Shown here piece after piece: positions 35,060 through 44,226 of a stretch of DNA of 64,000 nt. The notes beneath the pieces were generated by a model. It was not told where the DNA came from. It was given only the letters and a program-made list of their open reading frames with translations, and did no database searches. Every line of letters begins with the position of its first letter. The first letter of the stretch is position 1. A program made the translations under genes and the position numbers. Source of the DNA: Hyphomicrobiales bacterium (GTDB lineage Bacteria > Pseudomonadota > Alphaproteobacteria > Rhizobiales > Rhizobiaceae); assembly GCA_900489925.1 (NCBI GenBank), contig UEHQ01000002.1, positions 542,207 to 606,206 of the forward strand, given 5' to 3'.

Positions 35060-35969
35060 CGCTGCCCTTCATGTCGAGCAACCGCTGATAGAGCTCCTTG
35101 CGCGGCAGCCCGGTCAGCTTGGCCGCCTCCGCGGCGGCCTTTGCCGTCGGCATCGTCCCCGCGAGGTCCGCAAGAATGGTATCGACATCGGCCTGCTCGA
35201 CTGGCCTCTCCGGCGGCGGGCCGATGACCAGGACAATCTCGCCCTTGACGTTGTCAACCTCGGCATAATGCGCCGCGAGCTCGGCTAGGGTGCCGCGACG
35301 AAACTCCTCGAAGCTCTTGGTCAGTTCGCGACAAACCGAGGCCGCCCGGTCGCCGCCCAGAACGTCGGCTGCGGCGACCAATGTGGCGGCGATCCGGTGC
35401 GGCGATTCAAAGAACATCAGCGTTGCCGGAACCGTAACAAACTCCGCCAGCCGGTCGCGCCGTGCCTTGTCCTTGGTCGGCAGGAAGCCGGCGAACAGGA
35501 AGGCATCGTTGGGAAGGCCGGAACCGACCAGGGCGGCAAGCGGCGCCGAGGCACCGGGAATGGGCACGACGAGATAGCCCGCCTCGATCGCCGACTGCGC
35601 CAGGCGGTAGCCGGGATCGGAGACCAAAGGGGTTCCCGCGTCCGAGACGAGCGCCACCGACTTCCCGGCCTCGAGTGCAGCCAGCAATCTCGGCCCCGCC
35701 TCGTCGGCGTTGTGCTCGTGGTAGGCGTAGGGCCGGTTCTGGATACCGTAGCGATCAAGGAGAACCCGGGTCACGCGGGTATCTTCGCAGGCCAGTACAT
35801 CGGCACCAGCCAGCGTCTCCAGCGCGCGCAGCGTGATATCGCCCAGATTTCCAATCGGGGTCGCGACAAGATAAAGTCCAGGCTCCTGCGGTCGGGCGGG
35901 AACCGCCATGTTATGCAGGCGGAAGCTGCGCTGCCTGCCGCCCTCTATCGTCGCGTCGTCATTGCTCAA
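35052..35969 (-). CDS. rsmI: 16S rRNA (cytidine(1402)-2'-O)-methyltransferase
   Basis: This SAM-dependent enzyme methylates C1402 of 16S rRNA. Motifs: PGLYLVATPIGNLGDITLRALE at the N-terminus, CEDTRVTRVLL, LVSDAGTPLVSDPG and PGASAPLAAL, all characteristic of RsmI. TTG at 35969 gives 305 residues with the QRSFRLHNMAVPARP leader; ATG at 35909 would give 285 residues, near the E. coli length. The start is uncertain, the rest firm. Transcribed ahead of yraN. Confidence 0.9.
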   Translation of the reverse strand: MSNDDATIEGGRQRSFRLHNMAVPARPQEPGLYLVATPIGNLGDITLRALETLAGADVLACEDTRVTRVLLDRYGIQNRPYAYHEHNADEAGPRLLAALEAGKSVALVSDAGTPLVSDPGYRLAQSAIEAGYLVVPIPGASAPLAALVGSGLPNDAFLFAGFLPTKDKARRDRLAEFVTVPATLMFFESPHRIAATLVAAADVLGGDRAASVCRELTKSFEEFRRGTLAELAAHYAEVDNVKGEIVLVIGPPPERPVEQADVDTILADLAGTMPTAKAAAEAAKLTGLPRKELYQRLLDMKGSDG

Positions 35970-36237
35970 GATCTGTTGCCCTTTCTGGCTTCCGGCCTTT
36001 ATGGGCGAGGCCCCACTCTTCGGCAAGGGGCAGCCGCCCCGCAAGGGGTGGCGATTTCTGTGAGCATCTGCGGGGAAAACCGCAAATGCAGCAACCGGCG
36101 CGTTCGCACCTCTTGCATTCGGCCGCAAAATTCTGCCATTTTGCCCGTCCACTCCTCCGGTCCCATGTTTGGGCAAAGGCATTCTTCAGGCGCGCGGCGC
36201 GCGCCCGGACAGTAACGGTCGAAAGCGGTAGCATCCC

Positions 36238-37356
36238 ATGCGTATTACTATTGAGCGGTCCAACCTTTTGAAGTCGCTGAACCACGTGCACCGCGTGGTC
36301 GAACGCCGCAACACGATCCCGATCCTGTCCAACATCCTGCTGCGTGCCGACGGCCAGAACCTCGACATGAAGGCGACCGACCTCGATCTGGAAGTAACGG
36401 AAGCAACGCCCGCCAATGTTGAGCAGGCTGGCGCGACGACGGTTCCCGCCCACCTTCTCTACGACATCGTGCGCAAGCTGCCTGACGGTTCCGAGGTTCT
36501 GCTGGCAACGAGCACCGATGGCGGCTCGATGAGCGTGCAGTCCGGACGCTCGAAATTCTCGCTGCAGTGCCTGCCGGAATCCGACTTCCCGGATCTGACC
36601 GCCGGCACGTTCAGCCACACATTCAAGCTCAAGGCGACCGACCTGAAGATGTTGATCGATCGCACGCAGTTTGCGATCTCGACCGAGGAAACCCGCTATT
36701 ACCTGAACGGCATCTTCTTCCACACGATCGAAAGCGAAGGCGACCTGAAGCTGCGCGCCGTGGCGACCGACGGTCACCGCCTCGCCCGCGCGGACGTCAA
36801 GGCGCCGTCGGGTTCGGAAGGCATGCCTGGCATCATCATTCCGCGCAAGACAGTCGGTGAGCTGCAGAAGCTGGTCGACAACCCGGAGGCCATGGTCACC
36901 GTCGAAGTGTCCGACGCCAAGATCCGCCTTTCCATCGGCTCGATCGTCATGACCTCGAAGCTGATCGACGGCACCTTCCCGGATTACCAGCGCGTCATCC
37001 CGACCGGCAACGACAAAGAAATGCGTGTCGATTGCACGAGCTTCGCGCAGGCTGTCGACCGCGTCTCGACGATTTCGTCCGAGCGTGGCCGCGCCGTTAA
37101 GCTCGCCCTGTCGGACGGCCAGCTGCTGCTGACGGTCAACAACCCTGATTCCGGCAGCGCCACGGAAGAAGTCGCGGTCGGATACGACACCGACGCCATG
37201 GAAATCGGCTTCAACGCCAAATATCTGCTCGACATCACCGCCCAGCTTTCCGGCGACGAGGCAATCTTCCTGCTCGCGGACGCCGGTTCGCCGACGCTCA
37301 TTCGCGACACGGCCGGCGACGATGCGCTCTACGTGCTGATGCCGATGCGCGTCTAG
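36238..37356 (+). CDS. dnaN: DNA polymerase III beta subunit (sliding clamp)
   Basis: This 372-residue clamp encircles DNA and gives processivity to Pol III. Three clamp domains are seen: MRITIERSNLLKSLNHVHRVVERRNTIPILSNILL at the start, the central domain with ISTEETRYYLNGIFFH and ATDGHRLARA, and the C-terminal end DAGSPTLIRDTAGDDALYVLMPMRV. Full length. It is not adjacent to dnaA here. The 268-nt gap to rsmI upstream contains no gene that I can support and should hold its promoter. Confidence 0.96.
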   Translation: MRITIERSNLLKSLNHVHRVVERRNTIPILSNILLRADGQNLDMKATDLDLEVTEATPANVEQAGATTVPAHLLYDIVRKLPDGSEVLLATSTDGGSMSVQSGRSKFSLQCLPESDFPDLTAGTFSHTFKLKATDLKMLIDRTQFAISTEETRYYLNGIFFHTIESEGDLKLRAVATDGHRLARADVKAPSGSEGMPGIIIPRKTVGELQKLVDNPEAMVTVEVSDAKIRLSIGSIVMTSKLIDGTFPDYQRVIPTGNDKEMRVDCTSFAQAVDRVSTISSERGRAVKLALSDGQLLLTVNNPDSGSATEEVAVGYDTDAMEIGFNAKYLLDITAQLSGDEAIFLLADAGSPTLIRDTAGDDALYVLMPMRV

Positions 37357-37469
37357 GACGACGTCGCATTTGCTTCACAAACTTTGCCGATTGCGACGTT
37401 TGGGCTTGTTTTTCATGTCGACTGCCTGCAATTAGGTGCGGGGGTGTTTGTTGAATCAAGGAGGACGGC

Positions 37470-38063
37470 ATGGCATTGCGCCTGAAGGAACGGCTGGGAA
37501 AGAAGTTCGACGAAGAGATCCGCTTCTTCAAAGGAATGATGCAGGGACCGAAGACGGTCGGCTCCATCGTCCCCACCTCGTCCATCACCGCGCGCAAGAT
37601 GGCCAGTGTCGTCAACCCGCATTCCGGCCTGCCTGTTCTCGAACTTGGTCCCGGCACCGGCGCGATCACGAAGGCCATTCTCGGACGCGGCGTGAAACCT
37701 GAAAACCTCGTCGCCATCGAGTATTCGACGGACTTCTACGAACACCTGATGCGCCTCTACCCCGGCGTGAACTTCATCAACGGCGACGCCTTCAATCTCG
37801 ACAAGACACTGGCCCACATGGAGGGCCAGACCTTCGATTCCGTCGTCTCGGCCGTGCCCCTCCTGAACTTCCCAATGCAGGCGCGCATCGCCATGTTGGA
37901 AAGCCTGCTGGACCGCCTGCCGGCGGGGCGCCCCGTGGTGCAGATCTCTTACGGCCCGGTATCGCCGATCATCGCGCGTCCGGATCGCTACCATATCCAG
38001 CATTTCGACTTCATCGTACGCAACATTCCGCCGGCTCAGCTCTGGATCTACCGGCGCGGCTGA
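37470..38063 (+). CDS. pmtA: Phospholipid N-methyltransferase (Sinorhizobium type)
   Basis: This 197-residue SAM-dependent enzyme methylates phosphatidylethanolamine three times to make phosphatidylcholine, a lipid important in rhizobial host interaction. Motif I LELGPGTGAITKAIL (about residues 50-64) is followed by IEYS, and the N-terminus LRLKERLGKKFDEEIRFFKGMM is typical of the soluble rhizobial Pmt. An AAGGAGG site precedes the ATG. A histidine phosphatase-like gene starts 2 nt past its stop. Confidence 0.88.
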   Translation: MALRLKERLGKKFDEEIRFFKGMMQGPKTVGSIVPTSSITARKMASVVNPHSGLPVLELGPGTGAITKAILGRGVKPENLVAIEYSTDFYEHLMRLYPGVNFINGDAFNLDKTLAHMEGQTFDSVVSAVPLLNFPMQARIAMLESLLDRLPAGRPVVQISYGPVSPIIARPDRYHIQHFDFIVRNIPPAQLWIYRRG

Positions 38064-38064
38064 G

Positions 38065-38652
38065 GTGTTCGGCCTCTACATCACCCATCCGCAAGTAAAG
38101 ATCGATCCCGACGTTCCCGTGCCAAAATGGGGACTGTCAGATCTGGGCGCCGCGCGCGCCCGCCAGGCCGCGCAACGGCCGTGGGCGGCGCAGGTGAGGC
38201 GCATCATTTCCAGCGACGAGACCAAGGCGATCGAGACGGCGCAGTTTCTCGCCGATGTGGCCGGGGTGCCCGTCGAGATCGTTGACGGCATGCATGAGAA
38301 CGACCGCTCCGCGACCGGTTTCCTGCCGCCTGCCGAATTCGAGAAGGCTGCGGACTGGTTCTTTGCCAATCCGCTGGCCAGTTTTCATGGATGGGAACGT
38401 GCAGTCGATGCGCAGCAGCGGATCGTTACGGCGGTCGACGCGATCCTCTCTACGCACGACGCCTCCCAGCCCATCGCTTTCATTGGCCACGGCGGCGTCG
38501 GCACATTGCTGAAATGCCACCTGCAGGGGCGGCCCATCGGACGCGACCGGGACCAGCCGGCAGGCGGCGGCAATCTCTATGCTTTCAGCCTTGCAGATCG
38601 GCGCTTATCATGCGACTGGACGCCTATCGAAGAGTGGCAAGGATGGATGTGA
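38065..38652 (+). CDS. Histidine phosphatase-superfamily protein with altered RHG motif
   Basis: A 195-residue protein beginning with GTG immediately after pmtA. It has the phosphoglycerate-mutase-like fold: [18 protein letters not shown] and a late [13 protein letters not shown] with the second His. However the usual RHG is THP (LYITHPQ): the catalytic His remains but Arg and Gly are replaced. The activity may be reduced or changed. Possibly coupled with pmtA or pyrF; pyrF begins just after its stop. Confidence 0.75.
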   Translation: MFGLYITHPQVKIDPDVPVPKWGLSDLGAARARQAAQRPWAAQVRRIISSDETKAIETAQFLADVAGVPVEIVDGMHENDRSATGFLPPAEFEKAADWFFANPLASFHGWERAVDAQQRIVTAVDAILSTHDASQPIAFIGHGGVGTLLKCHLQGRPIGRDRDQPAGGGNLYAFSLADRRLSCDWTPIEEWQGWM

Positions 38653-38653
38653 C

Positions 38654-39349
38654 ATGGACGCACGCGAGCGGCTGATCGTCGGACTGGATGTTCCAACGCT
38701 TGGTGAGGCCGAAAAGATGGTCTCGACGCTCGGTGACGATGTCATTTTCTACAAGATCGGCTACCAGCTCGTCTTCGCCGGCGGCCTCGAATTCGCCCGC
38801 GAGCTTGCCCAGAGCGGCAAGAAGATCTTCCTCGACATGAAGCTGCTCGACATCGACAACACGATCGCCTCCGGCGTCGAGAACATCGTGAAGATGGGAA
38901 TGTCGATGCTGACGCTGCACGCCTACCCGAAGGCGATGAAGGCCGCCGTGGAAGCGGCCAAGGGATCCGATCTCTGCCTGCTCGGCGTTACCGTCCTGAC
39001 GTCCATGGACGAGCAGGACCTCATCGCCGCGGGCTACGAATACGACCCGCATACGCTGGTGCTTCGCCGCGCGGAGCAGGCACACCTTGCCGGCATGGGC
39101 GGCATCGTCTGTTCCGCGGAGGAGTCTGCGGCCGTGCGCAAGATCATCGGCCCCGACATGGCCCTCGTGACCCCGGGCATCCGCCCGGCGGGCAGCGACA
39201 AGGGCGACCAGAAGCGGGTGATGACGCCTGCCGAGGCCCTGAAAGCGGGATCGAGCCATCTCGTCGTGGCGCGCCCGATCGTCAAGGCGCCCGATCCCAA
39301 GGAAGCCGCTCGCGCCATCCTTGCGGAAATGACGGCAGCCCTTCAATAA
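38654..39349 (+). CDS. pyrF: Orotidine 5'-phosphate decarboxylase
   Basis: This enzyme decarboxylates OMP to UMP, the last step of de novo pyrimidine synthesis. [14 protein letters not shown] is used as start, directly following the upstream stop. The catalytic tetrad is in [10 protein letters not shown] with the upstream Asp in VGLD and the Lys in [23 protein letters not shown] is the phosphate loop. 231 residues, the usual length for group I PyrF. Confidence 0.95.
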   Translation: MDARERLIVGLDVPTLGEAEKMVSTLGDDVIFYKIGYQLVFAGGLEFARELAQSGKKIFLDMKLLDIDNTIASGVENIVKMGMSMLTLHAYPKAMKAAVEAAKGSDLCLLGVTVLTSMDEQDLIAAGYEYDPHTLVLRRAEQAHLAGMGGIVCSAEESAAVRKIIGPDMALVTPGIRPAGSDKGDQKRVMTPAEALKAGSSHLVVARPIVKAPDPKEAARAILAEMTAALQ

Positions 39350-39374
39350 TTCAACAAAGCAAGGGAGACGTCAG

Positions 39375-39662
39375 ATGGCAAAAGGATACTGGATCGCACG
39401 CGTCGATGTACGCCAGCCCGATCGCTACAAGGATTATGTCGCAGCGGCAAAGCCGGCCTTCGAAAAATACGGTGCGAACTTCCTCGCTCGCGGCGGCGCG
39501 ATCACGGAACTCGAAGGCAAGGCACGGGCCCGCAATGTGGTGATCGAGTTTCCCTCGGTGCAGCACGCGGTTGATTGCTACAACTCGCCGGAATACCAGA
39601 TCGCCGCAAAGATCCGCCAGGAGATCGCCGACGCCGAGATGGTCGTCGTCGAAGGCATCTGA
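39375..39662 (+). CDS. DUF1330-family protein
   Basis: A 95-residue dimeric alpha/beta-barrel-type protein: MAKGYWIARVDVRQPDRYKDYVAAAKPAFEKYGANFLARGG and VIEFPSVQHAVDCYNSPEYQ. These are the fixed features of DUF1330. No catalytic role is established for the family. 25 nt after pyrF with a GGGAG site, so likely the same transcript. Confidence 0.9.
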   Translation: MAKGYWIARVDVRQPDRYKDYVAAAKPAFEKYGANFLARGGAITELEGKARARNVVIEFPSVQHAVDCYNSPEYQIAAKIRQEIADAEMVVVEGI

Positions 39663-39685
39663 TCGAATTTTCAGCCATGAGAACT

Positions 39686-39715
39686 GCGACGCGACGGCCC
39701 TTTTCGTCGCGTCGC
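39686..39715 (+). terminator. Hairpin terminator after the pyrF-DUF1330 genes
   Basis: GCGACGCGACG / CGTCGCGTCGC forms a perfect 11-bp stem with an 8-nt loop (GCCCTTTT), 23 nt past the stop. It lacks a T-run after the stem, so it may act as a processing block rather than a classic terminator. Confidence 0.6.
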
Positions 39716-39771
39716 TATTGGTCTAAGACGAATTCAACGACCTTCCAAATCAGCCTTTCGAGGAGCCTGCC

Positions 39772-40752
39772 ATGACCCTTGCCAACCTGCCGCCACTCGT
39801 CACCGTGTTCGGAGGGTCCGGCTTCATCGGCAGGCACGTCGTGCGCGCACTTGCCAAGCGCGGCTATCGCATCCGCGTCGCCGTGCGCCGCCCCGACCTT
39901 GCTGGCTTCCTGCAGCCGCTCGGCAATGTCGGCCAGATTTCCTTCGTACAGGCGAACCTGCGCTATCGGAACTCCATCGATCGCGCGGTCGATGGCGCCG
40001 ACTACGTCGTCAACTGTGTCGGCATCCTGCACGAAGCCGGGCGCAACTCGTTTGAAGCGGTCCAGGAATTCGGTGCCCGCGCGGTTGCTGAAGCCGCCCG
40101 TGGCGTCGGCGCGAAGCTGATCCATCTTTCGGCGATCGGCGCCAACACGCATTCCGATTCCGGCTATGCCCGCACCAAGGGTCGCGCGGAAGCGGCAATC
40201 CATTCCATCAAGCCTGACGCGATCATCTATCGCCCGTCGATCGTCTTCGGCCCCGAGGACAACTTCTTCAACAAGTTCGCCGACATGGCGCGCCTCGCCC
40301 CTGCCCTGCCGCTGATCGGCGGTGGCAAGACGAAGTTCCAGCCGGTCTATGTCGTCGACGTCGCCGAAGCCGTGGCCAAGGCTGTCGAAGGCAAGGTCGA
40401 GGGTGGCAAGATCTACGAACTCGGCGGCCCCGAAGTGCTGACCTTCCGCGAATGTCTCGAGGCCGTGCTCAAGGCGACGAGCCGGACGAACCGTCTCGTC
40501 TCCATTCCCTTCGGGATTGCCTCGCTGATCGGCAGCATTGCATCGCTGGTTCCCTTCGTCGCGCCGCCGATCACCCCGGACCAGGTGCGCCTGCTGAAGA
40601 AGGACAATGTCGTCTCCAAGGAAGCCGAAGCGGAAGGCCGCACGCTGTCTCACCTCGGGATCACGCCGACGCTGGTCAACTCGGTGCTCGATTCCTACCT
40701 CGTGCAGTATCGCCCGCATGGCCAGTATACCGGCTCCGGCAAGGCTGCCTGA
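39772..40752 (+). CDS. NAD(P)-binding protein, complex I NDUFA9-subunit family
   Basis: This 326-residue atypical SDR has the Rossmann motif VTVFGGSGFIGRHVVRALAKRGY, a second-strand VAVRRPD, and the tyrosine-containing SGYARTKGRAE region that replaces the classical YxxxK. Then follow YRPSIVFGPEDNFFNKFADMARL and FQPVYVVDVAEAVAKAV. These are characteristic of NDUFA9-like proteins, which in alphaproteobacteria may help assemble or regulate complex I. A strong terminator follows. Confidence 0.88.
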   Translation: MTLANLPPLVTVFGGSGFIGRHVVRALAKRGYRIRVAVRRPDLAGFLQPLGNVGQISFVQANLRYRNSIDRAVDGADYVVNCVGILHEAGRNSFEAVQEFGARAVAEAARGVGAKLIHLSAIGANTHSDSGYARTKGRAEAAIHSIKPDAIIYRPSIVFGPEDNFFNKFADMARLAPALPLIGGGKTKFQPVYVVDVAEAVAKAVEGKVEGGKIYELGGPEVLTFRECLEAVLKATSRTNRLVSIPFGIASLIGSIASLVPFVAPPITPDQVRLLKKDNVVSKEAEAEGRTLSHLGITPTLVNSVLDSYLVQYRPHGQYTGSGKAA

Positions 40753-40777
40753 CCAGCCACATTTCTCGCCCTTCCCG

Positions 40778-40810
40778 ACGCCGCTCGCGACACCCGCGGG
40801 CGGCGTTTTT
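40778..40810 (+). terminator. Rho-independent terminator after the NDUFA9-like gene
   Basis: A 12-bp stem (ACGCCGCTCGCG with CGCGGGCGGCGT, one G-U pair) with a 5-nt loop is followed by TTTTT, 26 nt past the stop. Confidence 0.9.
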
Positions 40811-41036
40811 CATTGCGGGCGGCTGTGGACAAGACCGCCGCAACGGCAACGTTTTCCACCCTTTTGGCCTACCAAGCGTTGCATAAAAGACGCACGAGAA
40901 AATTAGCGGAATTAACACCAAATTTAGCAGGAACGTTTATTGCTATTTATCATTCCTCTGACTACACACCCCGCGCGTCTGTGCATGGACTCAGCGCCAG
41001 TCTTCGGCGCGCTAAACGACTTGAAAGGCTTTTTCG
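40811..41036. promoter_or_regulatory. AT-rich upstream region of the 50-residue microprotein
   Basis: This gene-free stretch becomes AT-rich from about 40880 to 40960 (TTAGCGGAATTAAC, TTTATTGCTATTTATC), unlike the GC-rich surroundings. It probably carries the promoter of the small secreted protein that starts at 41037. No specific regulator site is recognised. Confidence 0.35.
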
Positions 41037-41189
41037 ATGGGTAGGTCAATCGCGCTCCTTTTTGCGTGTGCGGCGCTGGTTATTCTGGCGGGTTCCCTCA
41101 TTGCGCCGGGTTCGGTCGCGGCAGTGAAGGGCGAGTGTTCGCCGGCTTATGGCGTAGACCCTTGCGAAACCGGTTCCATCAACCGGTAA
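41037..41189 (+). CDS. Small secreted protein of 50 residues
   Basis: ATG through TAA gives a product with a clear signal peptide (GRSIALLFACAALVILAGSLIAPGSVAA, about 30 residues). A tiny mature part of about 20 residues (VKGECSPAYGVDPCETGSINR) has two Cys that could form a disulfide. A terminator directly follows the stop and an AT-rich leader precedes the start, both supporting a real gene. Weak ribosome-binding site (GAAAGG, about 10 nt upstream). Function unknown; a small periplasmic or envelope peptide is likely. Confidence 0.7.
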   Translation: MGRSIALLFACAALVILAGSLIAPGSVAAVKGECSPAYGVDPCETGSINR

Positions 41190-41193
41190 TGAA

Positions 41194-41217
41194 AAAGCCG
41201 GCCTGAGAGCCGGCTTT
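41194..41217. terminator. Terminator between the microprotein and uppP
   Basis: AAAGCCGGC-CTGAGA-GCCGGCTTT is a perfect 9-bp stem with A and T runs on both sides. It can end transcription of the small gene and may also serve uppP from the other strand. Confidence 0.85.
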
Positions 41218-41288
41218 GTTGTCTCTTCGACAATCTCTGGACTGCCGCATCCGCGCCACCACGGCGCGAATGCAACGCATACCTCGCC

Positions 41289-42086
41289 TCAGGCGATCAT
41301 GCCGGCTGCAGCCATGCCGAGCAGGACAGCGCCGAGAATGATGCGGTAGACCGCAAACACCGTGAAGCGGTGGCTCTGGATGTAGGACAGAAGCCATTTG
41401 ACGGCGACGAACGCGACGATCGTGGAAACGACGAAAGCGATCCCCAGGCCGGTCCAGTCCTCGTTTGCCGCGCCGCCATCCTTGAACGTCTTCAGCAATT
41501 CATAGGCGCTTGCCGCGTACATCGTGGGAATGCCGACCAGAAACGCGAATTCGGTCGCAGCAGCGCGATTGCCGGTACCGGCCAGCATGGCCACGAAAAT
41601 CGTGGCGCCGGAGCGCGACGTTCCCGGGAAAACGCCGGCAACCACCTGGGCGATACCGACCAGGATAGCGACGTACCATGTAATGCTCTTGTACTGCGGA
41701 CGGCGCGCCGCGATCCATTCCGCGAAAATCATCCAGAAGCCGCCAATGATCAGCGCCCAGGCGACCGGCGTCGCAGTCTCGGGCAGCTCGAAGCCAAGCT
41801 TCTTGACGATCAGGCCGAGTACCGCGGTGATCAGAAACGCGACGATCAGCTTGCCGGCGTAAGACCGGTTTTTCGGGTCCCGCCAGCCGATCACGAGATC
41901 CCAAAGGCGGCGCCAATAGATGATGGTGACAGCGAGAATCGCGCCAGCCTGGATAACGATATTGAACAGATCGGACCGATGGCCCAGCCATTGTTCGGCA
42001 ATGATGAGATGGCCGGTGCTCGAGATCGGCAGAAACTCGGTAATCCCTTCTACGATGCCTAGAATTACAGCGTTTATATAGTCCAT
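41289..42086 (-). CDS. uppP: Undecaprenyl-diphosphatase (BacA/UppP)
   Basis: This integral-membrane enzyme of 265 residues dephosphorylates undecaprenyl diphosphate to recycle the lipid carrier of cell-wall and polysaccharide synthesis. Seen: GIVEGITEFLPISSTGHLI (the catalytic Glu and Ser/His motif) near residues 11-29, the second motif GTSRSGATI, and about eight hydrophobic segments. It also gives basal bacitracin resistance. It is not the peptide transporter also called BacA in rhizobia. Confidence 0.94.
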   Translation of the reverse strand: MDYINAVILGIVEGITEFLPISSTGHLIIAEQWLGHRSDLFNIVIQAGAILAVTIIYWRRLWDLVIGWRDPKNRSYAGKLIVAFLITAVLGLIVKKLGFELPETATPVAWALIIGGFWMIFAEWIAARRPQYKSITWYVAILVGIAQVVAGVFPGTSRSGATIFVAMLAGTGNRAAATEFAFLVGIPTMYAASAYELLKTFKDGGAANEDWTGLGIAFVVSTIVAFVAVKWLLSYIQSHRFTVFAVYRIILGAVLLGMAAAGMIA

Positions 42087-42169
42087 ATAATGTCTCCGGT
42101 TTAGAGTTTGCTCGGACCTGAGTTGTGCTCATGCCGTGGGGGGCGGCATCCGTCGCGTTCGACAAGTGT

Positions 42170-42183
42170 GTGGCACGTGCCAC
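42170..42183. promoter_or_regulatory. 14-bp perfect palindrome GTGGCACGTGCCAC upstream of uppP
   Basis: It lies 84 nt before the uppP start and 180 nt before the GST-like gene. The size suggests a dimeric regulator site. The TGGCACG is not followed by a properly spaced TTGC, so it is not called a sigma-54 promoter. Confidence 0.35.
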
Positions 42184-42362
42184 TTGGCTGCTGGTGAGAG
42201 CTGTTCAGCGATGTCCACATCCTTTGTCAGGCGTTGGGCAGCCCGACTCGCTTGTATTGGAAGGGCCAAACTCCTATAGCTTCAACGAATGAGTCATGAC
42301 TAGGGCGCTATGATTGTTGCGCCCCTGCAAGTGCGACCCACCCATCAAAAATCCGAGTCTCG

Positions 42363-43055
42363 ATGCCCACGCTCTATCATCACCCCATGTCATCCGCATC
42401 ACGCTTCGTCCGGTTGATCCTGACGGAGTACGGTTATCAGGCAGACCTGATCGAAGAACAGACCTGGGAGAAGCGCCGGGACTTCCTGGCGCTTAATCCG
42501 GCCGGCACGCTGCCCGTTTACGTCGACGACAGCATGCGCGCGCTCTGTGGCGCGAGCGTCATCTCCGAATATCTTGACGAGACGCATGGCGTCTTGAAGC
42601 GCGACCGGCGCCTTCTTGCCGAAGACCCCTTCCAGCGCGCCGAAATTCGTCGGCTGACGGAATGGTTCATGACCAAGATGGAGACGGACGTCACCAAGCC
42701 GCTCGCCCGCGAGCGTGTCTACAAGCTGCAGATGACGGCGGACCAAGGCGGCGGTGCCCCGGATTCGAAGATCCTGCGGACCGCGCGTGCCAATATCCGC
42801 CAGCACATGAAGTACCTTACCTGGCTTTCCGGCTCGCGCCAGTGGCTGGCGGGTGAGCGCATGAGCTACGCCGATCTTGCCGCGGCGGCCTCGATCTCGA
42901 TCCTCGACTATCTCGGGGAGATCGACTGGTCGGAATCGCCGATGGTCAAGGAGTGGTACCAGCGCCTGAAGTCGCGCCCGTCGTTTCGTCCGCTGCTGAC
43001 CGAGCGGGTGCGCGGCCTGACGCCGGTTTCCCATTACGCCGATCTGGATTTCTGA
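42363..43055 (+). CDS. Glutathione S-transferase-family protein
   Basis: This 230-residue protein has an N-terminal thioredoxin-like domain ([24 protein letters not shown], with a Ser/His region at the GSH site, and [13 protein letters not shown] with the cis-Pro). The C-terminal helical domain has [24 protein letters not shown], the N-capping-box region. Glutathione-linked conjugation or reduction, substrate unknown. queG begins 10 nt later, so GST-queG-epimerase is one probable operon. Confidence 0.88.
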   Translation: MPTLYHHPMSSASRFVRLILTEYGYQADLIEEQTWEKRRDFLALNPAGTLPVYVDDSMRALCGASVISEYLDETHGVLKRDRRLLAEDPFQRAEIRRLTEWFMTKMETDVTKPLARERVYKLQMTADQGGGAPDSKILRTARANIRQHMKYLTWLSGSRQWLAGERMSYADLAAAASISILDYLGEIDWSESPMVKEWYQRLKSRPSFRPLLTERVRGLTPVSHYADLDF

Positions 43056-43065
43056 CGAGGGCCCT

Positions 43066-44226
43066 ATGCCCGAACGAACCGCAGAGGCCAAGGAGCAGAA
43101 ACGCCGCGAAACCCTGACCGCCTTCGTGCGGGCGGAAGCGCAGGCGGTCGGCTTCGACCTCTGTCGGATCACGCGTCCTGACACCATTCCGGACGCGAAA
43201 GCCCGCCTCGGCGAATTCATTGACGCGGGACGCCACGGCACCATGGAATGGATGGCCGAGACGCGCGACCGGCGCGGTGATCCGCGCACGCTGTGGAGCG
43301 ACGTTAAATCGATTGTTGTCTTTGGCCTGAACTACGGCCCCGACGAAGATCCGCGTGGCATTCTCGACAAACCGGACAAGGCGGCAATTTCCGTCTACGC
43401 GCGCAACCGCGACTACCACGATGTCATCAAGGGTCGACTGAAGGAAATCGCGACGCGGTTTGCCGCTCGCGCGGGAGCGGACGTAAAGGTCTTCGTCGAT
43501 ACCGCGCCGGTGATGGAAAAGCCGCTGGCCGCAGCGGCTGGCCTCGGCTGGCAGGGAAAGCACACCAATCTCGTCAGCCGCGTGCACGGTTCGTGGCTTT
43601 TCCTCGGGTCGATGTTCACCACCGCCGATCTCATTGTCGACGCGCCGGAGGTTGACCACTGCGGTTCCTGCCGGGCCTGCCTCGACGCCTGCCCGACCGA
43701 CGCCTTTCCGGCGCCCTACCAGATCGATGCGCGACGCTGCATCTCCTATCTGACGATCGAACACAAGGGACCAATCGACCCGCAGCTGCGACCGCTGATC
43801 GGTAATCGCATCTATGGCTGCGACGACTGTCTGGCGGCCTGCCCGTGGAACAAGTTTGCCCGCGAGGCGTCGGAGATGAAGCTTCAGGCCCGCGAGGATC
43901 TAAAGGAACCGTCAATCGGTTATCTGCTCTGTCTCGACGACCCGACCTTCCGCACATTCTTCAGCGGATCTCCGGTCAAGCGGATCGGCCGCGATCGCTT
44001 TGTTCGCAACACCCTCATTGCAGCCGGCAATTCCGGCGACCGTGGCCTGATTGCGCAGTGTCGGGCGCTATCGGCAGACCCCTCGCCCGTGGTGCGGGGC
44101 ATGGCCGTGTGGGCGCTGTCGCGACTGATGGAGGCTGGCGAATTCTCGACCTTTGCGGCACAAAGGCCGGCAGATGAGTCGGACAGCGACGTGCTGGACG
44201 AATGGAGACTGGCAGGAGCGGTGTGA
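43066..44226 (+). CDS. queG: Epoxyqueuosine reductase
   Basis: This cobalamin- and iron-sulfur-dependent enzyme makes queuosine in tRNA from epoxyqueuosine. The 386-residue protein has the N-terminal DUF1730 cobalamin-binding domain and two [4Fe-4S] ferredoxin sets: [16 protein letters not shown] and [19 protein letters not shown]-like C-terminal repeat ([22 protein letters not shown]) follows. Full length; its stop overlaps the next gene start (TGATG). Confidence 0.94.
   Translation: MPERTAEAKEQKRRETLTAFVRAEAQAVGFDLCRITRPDTIPDAKARLGEFIDAGRHGTMEWMAETRDRRGDPRTLWSDVKSIVVFGLNYGPDEDPRGILDKPDKAAISVYARNRDYHDVIKGRLKEIATRFAARAGADVKVFVDTAPVMEKPLAAAAGLGWQGKHTNLVSRVHGSWLFLGSMFTTADLIVDAPEVDHCGSCRACLDACPTDAFPAPYQIDARRCISYLTIEHKGPIDPQLRPLIGNRIYGCDDCLAACPWNKFAREASEMKLQAREDLKEPSIGYLLCLDDPTFRTFFSGSPVKRIGRDRFVRNTLIAAGNSGDRGLIAQCRALSADPSPVVRGMAVWALSRLMEAGEFSTFAAQRPADESDSDVLDEWRLAGAV

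Noticed and set aside
42173..42190. Possible sigma-54 promoter (TGGCACG followed by TTGG) upstream of the GST-like gene
   Set aside because: The -12 element TTGC is not present at the required spacing after TGGCACG; the sequence is better explained as a palindrome.
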